From CANHVK01 sp046304235 (lineage in GTDB: Bacteria; Bacteroidota; Bacteroidia; Flavobacteriales_D; Crocinitomicaceae), in assembly GCA_046304235.1 (NCBI GenBank), contig JBKCEW010000139.1, positions 1-15,078 on the forward strand: a DNA stretch of 15,078 bases. The letters run 5' to 3'. Shown here in pieces: positions 1 through 8,067 of the stretch; the first letter of the stretch is position 1; each line of letters opens with the position of its first letter. The translations under genes were made by a program, and so were the position numbers. The notes below the pieces were generated by a model. It saw nothing but the letters and a program-made list of their open reading frames with translations. It was not told where the DNA came from and ran no database searches.

Positions 1-1591
1 TTCCAAATCTATGCGCTTCATTTCTAAGGTGTTGAATCACCTTTAAGCTTTCAGATCGTTTGTCTAAGTAAATGGGTATGCTATCTCCAGGAAAGAAAAT
101 TTCTTCTAATCGCTTTGCAATTCCAATGATGGCAATTTTACCTCGTAATCCCAAACTGTCTAAAACTTCTAACGCTGCACTTAATTGACCTTTTCCACCA
201 TCAATAATAATTAGTTGGGGTAGGGATTCATTTTCTGTGAGTAGTCTTGAATAACGCCGATGAACAGCTTCTTGCATCGTAGCAAAATCATTCGGACCCT
301 CGACTGTTTTGACATTAAAATGACGGTAATCTTTTTTACTTGGCTTTGCATTTTTGAAAACAACACATGCTGATACAGGATTGGTTCCCTGAATATTAGA
401 ATTATCAAAACATTCTATGTGAGTGGGTAATTCTTTTAATTTTAAATCTTTTTTTAATTGTTCTAAAATACGATTTGTGTGTTGTTCTGGATCTGTTATT
501 TTCTCGTGTTTTATTTTTTCTAATCTATAAAATTTAGCATTTCTTTTGGATAGCTCGATGAGGTTTTTTTTATCACCGATTTGAGGAACAACAAATTTGA
601 AGTCGGGAAATTGCTCCTTAATTTGAATATCGGTTAATACCTCTTTGGTAGTACTTTTGAATCGTTCACGAAGTTCAAACAAGGCATAAATAATGACTTC
701 ATCTATGGTTTCATCTAGTTTTTTCTGAATTTCTAATGTTATGCCGTGAATAATTGAACCATTTGAAATAACGAGGTAATTCACAAAAAAAGATTTTTCG
801 TCTTCAATTCCTGTAATTACATCAACTGCTTGAATTTTTGGAGAAACAATCGTCGATTTCGCTTTGAATTTTTCAAGAGCCTCTATTTTTTCTTTCATTT
901 TTTGAGCCTCTTCAAATTTATATTCTGAAGCATAAACTAGCATCTTCTGTTTCACATATTGAATTACTTGGTGAATTTGACCTTTTAAGATTGATTCGAC
1001 GTGTTCGATATATGTATTGTATTCTTTCTCTGTTTGATTTCCTACACAAGGCCCTAAACAGTTTCCTATATGATATTCTAAGCAAACTTTAAATTTCTTC
1101 TGCCTTATATTGCTTTGATTTAAATCCAGTGAGCACGTACGCAAGGGGTATAAATCTCGAATAAGTTCAAGTAAGGTATTTAATACTTTCACATTCGGAT
1201 AAGGTCCAAAATAAGAGGAACCATCTTTGATGTATGTTCGCGTTGAAAATACTCGAGGAAATGGCTCTTTTTTGATACAAATCCAAGGGTATGTCTTGTC
1301 GTCTTTGAGTTGAATATTATACTTGGGTTGGTATTTTTTTATAAGGTTATTCTCAAGTAATAAAGCGTCTAATTCAGTGTCAACAACGATGTATTTTATA
1401 TCACAAATTTTTCGAACTAAGATTCGTGTTTTTGCATTATCGTGTGTTTTTACAAAATAGGAAGAAACCCTTTTCTTTAGATTTTTAGCTTTTCCAACAT
1501 ATATAATTACCCCAGCTTCATCAAAATATTGATAAACGCCAGGTTGCTCTGGAATGGTTTTTAATTTAAGTTGAATATCCGTTTGTTTCAT
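1..1591 (-). CDS. uvrC: UvrABC excinuclease subunit C (partial, C-terminus beyond the window)
   Basis: UvrC makes both incisions around bulky DNA lesions in nucleotide excision repair, acting with UvrA and UvrB. The frame opens at ATG 1589-1591 and reads 530 codons to the window edge without a stop; the family is usually about 600 residues. Seen in order: a GIY-YIG nuclease domain at about residues 15-95 (PGVYQYF, then IYVGKAKNLKKR), the Cys-containing stretch FKVCLEYHIGNCLGPC at about 165-180, a UVR (UvrB-binding) helix pair near 220 (YKFEEAQKMKEKIEALEKF), then the RNase H-like 5' incision domain with ECFDNSN near residue 395, IIDGGKGQL near 465, and NEAHRFG at the edge. The C-terminal helix-hairpin-helix DNA-binding part lies outside the window. 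The gene follows ppiD on the same strand, separated by a terminator that sits directly against its start codon. Identification is secure. Confidence 0.97.
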   Translation of the reverse strand, partial: MKQTDIQLKLKTIPEQPGVYQYFDEAGVIIYVGKAKNLKKRVSSYFVKTHDNAKTRILVRKICDIKYIVVDTELDALLLENNLIKKYQPKYNIQLKDDKTYPWICIKKEPFPRVFSTRTYIKDGSSYFGPYPNVKVLNTLLELIRDLYPLRTCSLDLNQSNIRQKKFKVCLEYHIGNCLGPCVGNQTEKEYNTYIEHVESILKGQIHQVIQYVKQKMLVYASEYKFEEAQKMKEKIEALEKFKAKSTIVSPKIQAVDVITGIEDEKSFFVNYLVISNGSIIHGITLEIQKKLDETIDEVIIYALFELRERFKSTTKEVLTDIQIKEQFPDFKFVVPQIGDKKNLIELSKRNAKFYRLEKIKHEKITDPEQHTNRILEQLKKDLKLKELPTHIECFDNSNIQGTNPVSACVVFKNAKPSKKDYRHFNVKTVEGPNDFATMQEAVHRRYSRLLTENESLPQLIIIDGGKGQLSAALEVLDSLGLRGKIAIIGIAKRLEEIFFPGDSIPIYLDKRSESLKVIQHLRNEAHRFG

Positions 1592-1630
1592 ACTCTCAAA
1601 ACAAAAGGCTGTCCTTGAGAGACAGCCTTT
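1592..1630 (-). terminator. Rho-independent terminator of ppiD, abutting the uvrC start
   Basis: A perfect 10-bp inverted repeat, AAAGGCTGTC (1604-1613) and GACAGCCTTT (1621-1630), encloses a 7-nt loop. Read on the minus strand the stem is followed by a T-rich tract (TTTTGTTTTG, to about 1594). That is the layout expected for an intrinsic terminator of ppiD, whose stop codon lies 23 bp upstream. The T-tract ends only a few bases before the uvrC ATG. Confidence 0.9.
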
Positions 1631-1652
1631 AATGTATTCGAAAAACGATTAA

Positions 1653-3854
1653 TTATCTTTGAATTCCTAATGAGGAGAATTTACGGTTATCTTTTACTTC
1701 ATTCATTTTAAACAAAGCTGTTTTAATTTCGCCATTGATATTCGCTCTTTGGTTATTCAACATTTGACTTTGTTCCATGCTGAAGTCTCTCGTAGCAGGT
1801 GCTTTGATTGTCTTGTTCAAACGTATAACATAAACACCTTGTTCTCCTTTCAATGGTAATGTTTTTTGTCCGTCTTTTAACCCTGAGAATAAAGACCCAA
1901 CCACTTCTGGTTCATATCCTACTCCTTGGATTTGTGGATTGGCAAAAACAATTTCAGCTTTGTTAACAGTAGTACCTCCTTTTTTAGCAAGCAATTCTAA
2001 ATCTTTCGTTTTAGACATTTGTTGAATTAAAATAGCTGCCTTTTTATCTTTAATAACTTCTACTTTCATTATCTCTTTTACGTCGATGAATTCAGGAGCA
2101 CCTTTTTCTCTTTTAGAAGAAACGATAGCGATGATGTAACGATCATTATCTTCTATAGGTGCAGAACATAGAGTACCAATTTCAGTATCTTCATCGTAAG
2201 CCAATTTAATTAACTTATCTTCTGCGAAAGGTGTTTGTACCCCTTGAATTTTCGGATTTTCATCAGAAATTCTATAAGGTCTTACAATGTATCCTTTTTG
2301 TCTTGCCAATGTATCGAAAGCATCTAATTTAGATTCTGGTGATGATTTGCGAGATACTTTTTCGTCTAATGAATATAGAATATTATAAGCTTCTTCATTG
2401 ATTAAACTTTCAGTTTCTTCACTTGGAGTAAGGGTTTTTTCAATTAAGGAAACAATAGGGTATTTAACTGCTTTTCTTTCCATTACTTCAATAATGTGTA
2501 TACCAAACTGAGTTTTAACCGTTCCAATAGTTCCAATAGGTTTTGAAACAGAGAAAGCAGAGAACTCAGGAACCATTTCAAAATCAAGGAAGTTATCAAT
2601 TACTCCTCCAGTAGATTTCGAACCACCGTCATCTGAAAATTTAGTAACATATTCAGCGAAGTTATCTTTATTAATAAATTTCACTAAACTATCTGCTTTG
2701 CGTTGTGTAGTCTTCACTTTAACAGAATCTTCTTTCGGAGCAGAAAGTAATATGTGTCTAACTTTACACACGTTAGTATTGAAACCACGAACTTTTGCAA
2801 GTCTGTATTTTCCTTTATCTAAATAAGGACCAACAATTTGACCAGGTAATGCCATTTTAAAAACTGTATCCATTGCCGCTGGGAAAGTTAATCCTGGAGT
2901 TGCTTTTTGTTCAGACTCTGGACGTAAAGTAGATTGTCTAGTACTAGTGTAGAATTTTAGGTCGCTATTCGCTAATACAAAAATAGAATCATTTTTAGCA
3001 GCTGCGAATAGTGTTTTTAAAGCATTGATTTTTTTAGTAAATTCTGCTGTATCTTTTTTCGAAGGAGCAATTGCAATATCAAAGATTTTCACATCTCTTC
3101 CAGCTGTTGCTTCATATTTCTTTTCGTTTTTGTGTTCTTCGTAATACGCTTTAACCTCTTCGTCAGTAACTTTGATTTTGTCATCTTGAATGTCAGAATA
3201 TCTTCTAACTACATAAGAAACGCTTTTCACTTCTTTTTGAGCTTTGTATTCTTCCTCAGCTTCTAAAGATGTAACATATACTCCTTGTGCTAATAATTGG
3301 AAGTATTTTTCGCTTTTGCGTTGATCTGTAAATGCTTGTTTTGTATTTTTCCATTGCTCAGAAACTTGTGGATCAGAAGAAGATTCCATTTCTGTAATTC
3401 GTTGTTCTAGTAAACGCGGATTAAATTGACCAGTTAATGAATCAACAAAACTTTGAGCTAAATCAGGCATTACTGTAAATCCATCAGTACCATATAAATA
3501 GGCGTCAAACTCTGATTTACTTACATCTAAACCTAATTTCGCATATTCTTTTTCAAGAATAGTATTTTCCACCAACATAGTCCAAGCTCTGTCTGCAGAT
3601 ACTTGCTGATCTTGTGGAGTATACGGACGATTCATTTGTTGGTATTGTTGTGCATCTTGTTGCATCACCGCTTTTACCAAGTTGTCGTATTTGATAGGAT
3701 CTACTTGTTCACCTGCTACTTCACCTAATCCAAGCACTCCGCCTGATTTTCCGAAGATATTGTCCCAACCTGTCATAATAAATGCAAGCATAGACAAACC
3801 GATTAATACAAGTGTTAATCCAGATTTCTCTCTTATTTTACCAATTATAGCCAT
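1653..3854 (-). CDS. ppiD: Peptidyl-prolyl cis-trans isomerase D, membrane-anchored periplasmic foldase
   Basis: A SurA/PpiD-type foldase, 733 residues, which helps exported and outer-membrane proteins fold in the periplasm. The N-terminus has a short basic segment and one transmembrane helix at about residues 12-28 (LTLVLIGLSMLAFIM), so the bulk of the protein faces the periplasm. Residues about 35-250 match the helical SurA/PpiD N-terminal chaperone region. A single parvulin domain spans about 363-460, with KVRHILL (His367), FSDDGGSKSTGG (406-417) and TQFGIHIIEV (448-457, His453), the conserved parvulin landmarks. The remaining roughly 270 residues are a C-terminal extension with no motif I recognise. 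The length is normal for Bacteroidota PpiD and somewhat longer than the roughly 620-residue E. coli protein. The gene is divergent from xseA, sharing a 133-bp intergenic region, and ends in its own hairpin terminator. It is probably monocistronic, with possible readthrough into uvrC. Confidence 0.93.
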   Translation of the reverse strand: MAIIGKIREKSGLTLVLIGLSMLAFIMTGWDNIFGKSGGVLGLGEVAGEQVDPIKYDNLVKAVMQQDAQQYQQMNRPYTPQDQQVSADRAWTMLVENTILEKEYAKLGLDVSKSEFDAYLYGTDGFTVMPDLAQSFVDSLTGQFNPRLLEQRITEMESSSDPQVSEQWKNTKQAFTDQRKSEKYFQLLAQGVYVTSLEAEEEYKAQKEVKSVSYVVRRYSDIQDDKIKVTDEEVKAYYEEHKNEKKYEATAGRDVKIFDIAIAPSKKDTAEFTKKINALKTLFAAAKNDSIFVLANSDLKFYTSTRQSTLRPESEQKATPGLTFPAAMDTVFKMALPGQIVGPYLDKGKYRLAKVRGFNTNVCKVRHILLSAPKEDSVKVKTTQRKADSLVKFINKDNFAEYVTKFSDDGGSKSTGGVIDNFLDFEMVPEFSAFSVSKPIGTIGTVKTQFGIHIIEVMERKAVKYPIVSLIEKTLTPSEETESLINEEAYNILYSLDEKVSRKSSPESKLDAFDTLARQKGYIVRPYRISDENPKIQGVQTPFAEDKLIKLAYDEDTEIGTLCSAPIEDNDRYIIAIVSSKREKGAPEFIDVKEIMKVEVIKDKKAAILIQQMSKTKDLELLAKKGGTTVNKAEIVFANPQIQGVGYEPEVVGSLFSGLKDGQKTLPLKGEQGVYVIRLNKTIKAPATRDFSMEQSQMLNNQRANINGEIKTALFKMNEVKDNRKFSSLGIQR

Positions 3855-3877
3855 ATAAAGTCTCTTTTTAAAGCACG

Positions 3878-3908
3878 CGAATATACATATCTGAATTGAC
3901 TTTTGAAA
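3878..3908 (-). promoter_or_regulatory. Possible Bacteroidota-type promoter of ppiD
   Basis: On the minus strand TATATTCG (3885-3878) resembles the Bacteroidota -7 element TAnnTTTG with one mismatch. It is preceded, after a 19-bp spacer, by TTTC (3908-3905), one mismatch from the -33 TTTG. The -7 element lies 23 bp upstream of the ppiD ATG. This is a motif match only, without support from conservation. Confidence 0.4.
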
Positions 3909-3975
3909 TAATGGTCTTTATTATTTTTTTGTAAACAACTCTAAATACGCTGAATTTAGTACGAATTCTTTTTCT

Positions 3976-3983
3976 TATTTTTA
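3976..3983 (+). promoter_or_regulatory. Possible -7 element of xseA, next to the start codon
   Basis: TATTTTTA matches TAnnTTTG except at the last base and ends 4 bp before the xseA ATG at 3988. No clear -33 TTTG is visible about 20 bp upstream. The surrounding bases TTCTTATTTTT are identical to those just ahead of cysQ, where the same element carries the full TTTG. If functional, transcription would begin at or within a few bases of the start codon. Confidence 0.35.
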
Positions 3984-3987
3984 CTTT

Positions 3988-5445
3988 ATGACATCATCCG
4001 TGAAGGAAATATATACCCTAAAACAAGTTGCAAATTCCATTCAGAAAACGTTGCAAGAGCGGTATAATCGTACCTATTGGGTAAAGGCAGAAATGCACAA
4101 ACTCAATTACACGATGAAAGGCCATTGTTATCCGGAATTAGTTTACAAAGAGAACGATATCATTGTAGCAGAGATGCGTGGACAAATTTGGAAGGCTAAT
4201 TTTGAACGCATCATGGATACTTTTTCTAAAGTTGTCAAGGAACCGATTCAAGATGGAATGTTACTTCTTTTCGAAGTAAAAATTGTTTATCATCCTGTGT
4301 ATGGTTTATCGATGGATATTGTTGATATTGATCCTTCATTTACTTTAGGAGAACTTCATAAAGAACGAGAAGAGACTATCAATCGTCTAGAAAAAGAGGG
4401 TTTGTTTTATAAAAATCATCAGTTATCATTTCCTTTATTACCTAAGCGCATTGCTGTCATATCCGTTGAATCAAGTAAGGGATTATCTGATTTTTACAGT
4501 GTTACTAAATCAAATTCTTGGGGTTATTCTTTCTTTTTTATGCTTTTTCAAGCGCAACTTAATGGTGATGGAGCGGTAAGTTCAATCATAGCACAATTGA
4601 AACGTATCGAGAAAGTGAAAACTCATTTTGATGTGGTAGTAATTGTTCGAGGTGGAGGAGGAGAAATAGGTCTTTCTTGTTATAATAATTATGAATTGAG
4701 CAAAGCCATTGCTACTTTTCCTGTACCTATTTTGACCGGTATAGGTCACTCGACTAACGTAACTGTAGCTGAATTAGTTGCTCATAAAAGTGCCATTACA
4801 CCAACCGAATTGGGTGAATTTTTGATTCAGTGTTTTCATAATTTTTCAGTACCAATAAACGATGCGTTGAAGATTATCAAAAATAAAGTCCAATCGGTAT
4901 TTAAATTTTCGAAGGAAACGTTTCAGAATGAGTTAAAAATGTTTCGACAAGTTTCAATAACACGATTTCTCAACGATAACAATGATTTGAAATCAATTTC
5001 TCAATTGGTTACCAATGAGTCGAAAAGGAAAATGAACGCTCAAAAACAGGAAGTGTATAGATATTCCGAATTGATGAAGTTGCAGGTTGAGAATTTTAAT
5101 CAAAAAGAAAAAATTCAACTTACTTTGTTTCAAAAACAACTTAATTTTTGGAATACTAACCAAAAGCCTTTTTTAGTTTCAAAACTTGAACAATTACAAC
5201 AAAATTTAGGGTTTCAATCTAAAAATTTTTTAGCAAAAAAAGAACAATTAACCAAAGAAAAGGAACAAGTTGTCAACTTATTAAATCCTCAAAATGTATT
5301 AAAACGTGGGTATGCTATTCCACTATACAACGGAAAGATAATAGACGAAAACATGCTTCCCGAAATTAATGATGAAATAGAGCTTATTACTTATTCACAT
5401 ACACTAAAAACCAAACTTATAAAAATCACTAAAAATGAAGAATGA
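3988..5445 (+). CDS. xseA: Exodeoxyribonuclease VII large subunit
   Basis: The catalytic subunit of exonuclease VII, which degrades single-stranded DNA from both ends and works in repair and recombination with several copies of XseB. It has 485 residues. Residues about 1-112 form the OB-fold DNA-binding domain (YWVKAEMHKLN, then GHCYPELV). Residues about 120-280 are the catalytic domain: AVISVESSKGLSD (Asp168), VIVRGGGG (Arg221) and GIGHSTN (His254, Asn257), followed by AITPTELGEFL. Residues about 290-425 are rich in K, Q and E and probably form the long coiled coil that carries XseB. The C-terminal NVLKRGYAIP (436-445) is a family signature. Asn257 occupies the place of an Asp in E. coli GHETD, discussed in the findings. 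The stop codon overlaps xseB, as expected for subunits made in a fixed ratio. ATG 3988 places the OB domain at the usual distance from the N-terminus. Confidence 0.96.
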   Translation: MTSSVKEIYTLKQVANSIQKTLQERYNRTYWVKAEMHKLNYTMKGHCYPELVYKENDIIVAEMRGQIWKANFERIMDTFSKVVKEPIQDGMLLLFEVKIVYHPVYGLSMDIVDIDPSFTLGELHKEREETINRLEKEGLFYKNHQLSFPLLPKRIAVISVESSKGLSDFYSVTKSNSWGYSFFFMLFQAQLNGDGAVSSIIAQLKRIEKVKTHFDVVVIVRGGGGEIGLSCYNNYELSKAIATFPVPILTGIGHSTNVTVAELVAHKSAITPTELGEFLIQCFHNFSVPINDALKIIKNKVQSVFKFSKETFQNELKMFRQVSITRFLNDNNDLKSISQLVTNESKRKMNAQKQEVYRYSELMKLQVENFNQKEKIQLTLFQKQLNFWNTNQKPFLVSKLEQLQQNLGFQSKNFLAKKEQLTKEKEQVVNLLNPQNVLKRGYAIPLYNGKIIDENMLPEINDEIELITYSHTLKTKLIKITKNEE

Positions 5446-5632
5446 TATGAAGTATACTGATGCATTTGAAGAGCTACAAGAAATTGTACAAGAAATTCAA
5501 GATGGTGAAATCTCTGTGGATGATTTGGCTATCAAGGTAAAACGTGCTGCAGAATTAATTAAATTTTGTAAACAGAAATTAACTACTACAGAGGAAGATG
5601 TCAATCAAATTCTAAAAGAGTTAGAAGAGTGA
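5435..5632 (+). CDS. xseB: Exodeoxyribonuclease VII small subunit
   Basis: The small subunit of exonuclease VII, 65 residues, an almost entirely helical protein that binds the coiled coil of XseA. The family pattern is clear: YTDAFEELQEIVQEIQDGE near the start, then VDDLAIKVKRAAELIKFC and KQKLTTTEEDVNQILKELEE. The length is typical. The ATG at 5435 overlaps the end of xseA by 11 bp. A second in-frame ATG at 5447, one base after the xseA stop, would give MKYTDAF and a 61-residue protein that starts where most homologues do. Either start keeps translation coupled to xseA; I cannot decide between them by eye. Confidence 0.92.
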   Translation: MKNDMKYTDAFEELQEIVQEIQDGEISVDDLAIKVKRAAELIKFCKQKLTTTEEDVNQILKELEE

Positions 5633-5633
5633 T

Positions 5634-5667
5634 TCGACGTGTTTAATCTATCGCTTGTCGATTTTTT
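5634..5667 (+). terminator. Weak candidate terminator after xseAB
   Basis: TCGAC (5634-5638) can pair with GTCGA (5657-5661), with six T residues directly after (5662-5667). The stem is only 5 bp, perhaps 6 with a G-U pair, and the loop is 18 nt, so it is far weaker than the other terminators here. Position and T-run are the only arguments in its favour. Confidence 0.28.
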
Positions 5668-5690
5668 ATAGTTAGTCTTTTTTAATTATG

Positions 5691-5698
5691 TAGCTTTG
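5691..5698 (+). promoter_or_regulatory. Possible -7 promoter element for the TonB-dependent receptor operon
   Basis: TAGCTTTG is an exact match to the Bacteroidota -7 consensus TAnnTTTG and lies 49 bp upstream of the receptor's ATG at 5748. I see no convincing TTTG at the -33 spacing, so confidence is moderate. It would give a 5' leader of about 40-45 nt. Confidence 0.42.
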
Positions 5699-5747
5699 AG
5701 TAAACATTTAACTAAATAGTTTGTTTAGATTTCATTGTTCTTATTAT

Positions 5748-8066
5748 ATGAGGTATTTAATATTAATTTTATTTTTTTCTGCATTCTCTCTTTTCTCGCA
5801 GGAAAAATTTACTGTAAGTGGTACAGTATCAGACAGCACAAAAGGTGAAGCTTTAATCGGTATAAAAGTAAAAGTAAAAGGGGTTGCAGCAGGTTCATTT
5901 ACAAATGAATATGGTTTTTATTCCATTACAATTCCTGCTGGTAAATATATACTAGTTTATAATCAAATCGGATTTGTTCCAGTTGAAAAAGAAGTTGATT
6001 TACAATCGAATACTCGTTTGGATGTCAAATTAATTCCTGGTGACCGAGTTAAGGAGTTGAAAACAGTTGTTATTACTTCACAAAAAGCCGATGCTAACGT
6101 GAAACAAGCAACAATGGGTGTAGAGAAGATTGATCCAAAAGCGGTTGCTAAAATTCCTGTATTGCTTGGTGAGAAAGACATCATCAAAACAATGCAATTA
6201 TTACCAGGTGTAAAAAGTGCAGGTGAAGGTAATTCTGGGTATTACGTTAGAGGTGGTGGTTCAGATCAAAACTTAATTTTATTGGATGAGGCACCTGTTT
6301 ACAATGCTTCTCACTTATTAGGGTTTTTCTCAACGTTCAATTCAGATGCCATTAAAGATGCTACCTTATACAAAGGTAATCAACCTGCGAACCTTGGAGG
6401 AAGATTGTCTTCGGTATTAGATATTAAAATGAATGAAGGTAACAACCAGCGTTATAATGTGAGTGGCGGACTTGGGTTGATTTCATCTAAATTAAATGTA
6501 GAAGGTCCACTAGTGAAAGACAAATCTTCTTTTTTAATTACAGGAAGAAGAACCTATGCTGATGTATTCTTAAAAGCAACGGAAGATTTTAAAGATAATA
6601 CGTTGTATTTTTATGATTTAAATGCAAAGCTGAATTATAAACTAGGTCAGAAAGACAAATTATATATGTCAGGATATTTTGGTCGTGATAAATTAGGATT
6701 TGGGGGTGCATTTGGGATTGATTGGGGAAATGCCACAGGAACAATGCGTTGGAATCATATCATTTCGCCAAAATTATTTTCAAATACTTCTGTGATTTAT
6801 AGTTCTTACGATTATAAAATTGCCATTAAAGCTGAAAACGTTGATTTTACGATAAAATCAAAAGTATTGGATTATAACTTGAAGCAAGAGTTTCAATATT
6901 ATGCTAATACCAAAAACAAAATCAAGTTTGGATTAAATGTAATTAATCACAACATCACTCCTGGACAGTTAATTGGTTCGGAAGGGGTTTCAACAGGAAT
7001 TGTTCAATTAAATCCTGCAAAATCATTAGAAGGAGCTTTATTTGTATTGAATGATTGGGAAGTAAACGAGAAATTGTCTGTGAATTACGGGGTTAGATTG
7101 TCTACTTTTTCAGTATTAGGAAACGGTCAAGATATGTATACCTACGATGAAAATGGAAGTGTAAATGACACCTTGAAATATTCCGATAATGAGTTTATTA
7201 AAACATACCCCGTTTTAGAACCAAGGTTTTCTATGAGCTATGCATACAGAGAAGATCAAAGCTTCAAACTTGCATATTCAAGAAACGCGCAGAATATTCA
7301 TTTAGTTTCTAATGCGACTACCGCTTCACCAACAGATGTGATTTTAGGTTCCACAATTAATACAAAACCAGAAATTGCTGATCAAGCAGCTTTTGGTTGG
7401 TTTAAAAACTTCAAAGAAAATACCTATGAATTCAATGCGGAAGTGTATTATAAGTACATGCAAAATCAGATTGATTACCGTAATGGTGCAAATACCCAAG
7501 CAAACCAAGTTTTAGAAGGTGAGTTACTTTACGGTTTAGGTAGAGCCTATGGTTTGGAAATGATTTTAAAGAAAAAAACAGGGAAATTCAATGGTTGGAT
7601 TTCTTATTGTTTATCTAAATCAGAAAGAAAAATTGAAGGAATTAATAATGGTACTTGGTATAATGCAAAACAAGACAGAACGCACGATTTATCAGTAGTT
7701 ACTATTTATGATCTAACTCCAAAATTATCTATTTCAGCCTTGTTTGTTTTTTATACAGGAAATGCGGTAACTTTTCCATCAGGAAAATATACGATTGAAG
7801 GTCAAACTCAATTCTTATATACGGATCGAAATGGTGGAAGAATGCCCAATTATCACCGTTTAGATTTAGGGGTAAATTGGATAAGAAAGAATACCGAAAA
7901 ATATGAGAGTAGTTGGAATTTTTCCATCTATAATGCTTATGGTAGAGAAAATGCTTATACCATTGCTTTTAGAGAAAAAGAAGGAAATCCAAATGTAACA
8001 GAGGCAGTACAAACATCTTTGTTCAGATGGATACCAGCAATTACTTATAACTTTAAATTCAAGTAA
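5748..8066 (+). CDS. TonB-dependent outer-membrane receptor with carboxypeptidase-regulatory-like N-terminal domain
   Basis: A TonB-dependent transporter, 772 residues, which imports a ligand across the outer membrane using energy passed on by TonB. The start is ATG 5748: it gives a compact signal peptide (MRYLILILFFSAFSLFSQ, cleavage near residue 17), whereas the longer frame from TTG 5721 would put nine unlikely residues ahead of it. Residues about 21-97 are a CarboxypepD_reg-like beta-sandwich (VSGTVSDSTKGEALIGI, then FTNEYGFYSITIPAGKY). Residues about 115-230 are the plug (YYVRGGGSDQNLILLDEAPV, then LGGRLSSVLDIKMNEG). From about 235 to the end is the beta-barrel, ending in aromatic FKFK. 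Plug and barrel are complete. There is no SusD partner; instead a DUF4249 lipoprotein follows one base after the stop. The substrate cannot be read from the sequence. Confidence 0.93.
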   Translation: MRYLILILFFSAFSLFSQEKFTVSGTVSDSTKGEALIGIKVKVKGVAAGSFTNEYGFYSITIPAGKYILVYNQIGFVPVEKEVDLQSNTRLDVKLIPGDRVKELKTVVITSQKADANVKQATMGVEKIDPKAVAKIPVLLGEKDIIKTMQLLPGVKSAGEGNSGYYVRGGGSDQNLILLDEAPVYNASHLLGFFSTFNSDAIKDATLYKGNQPANLGGRLSSVLDIKMNEGNNQRYNVSGGLGLISSKLNVEGPLVKDKSSFLITGRRTYADVFLKATEDFKDNTLYFYDLNAKLNYKLGQKDKLYMSGYFGRDKLGFGGAFGIDWGNATGTMRWNHIISPKLFSNTSVIYSSYDYKIAIKAENVDFTIKSKVLDYNLKQEFQYYANTKNKIKFGLNVINHNITPGQLIGSEGVSTGIVQLNPAKSLEGALFVLNDWEVNEKLSVNYGVRLSTFSVLGNGQDMYTYDENGSVNDTLKYSDNEFIKTYPVLEPRFSMSYAYREDQSFKLAYSRNAQNIHLVSNATTASPTDVILGSTINTKPEIADQAAFGWFKNFKENTYEFNAEVYYKYMQNQIDYRNGANTQANQVLEGELLYGLGRAYGLEMILKKKTGKFNGWISYCLSKSERKIEGINNGTWYNAKQDRTHDLSVVTIYDLTPKLSISALFVFYTGNAVTFPSGKYTIEGQTQFLYTDRNGGRMPNYHRLDLGVNWIRKNTEKYESSWNFSIYNAYGRENAYTIAFREKEGNPNVTEAVQTSLFRWIPAITYNFKFK

Positions 8067-8067
8067 T

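Noticed and set aside
5721..5747. An in-frame upstream TTG that would add nine residues to the TonB-dependent receptor
   Set aside because: The extension would precede an otherwise ideal signal peptide beginning at ATG 5748, and TTG has no supporting ribosome-binding sequence.
5963..6187. A 74-codon open frame antisense to the TonB-dependent receptor
   Set aside because: It lies opposite the strongly conserved regulatory-like and plug domains, has no promoter or family resemblance, and is best explained as a chance frame.
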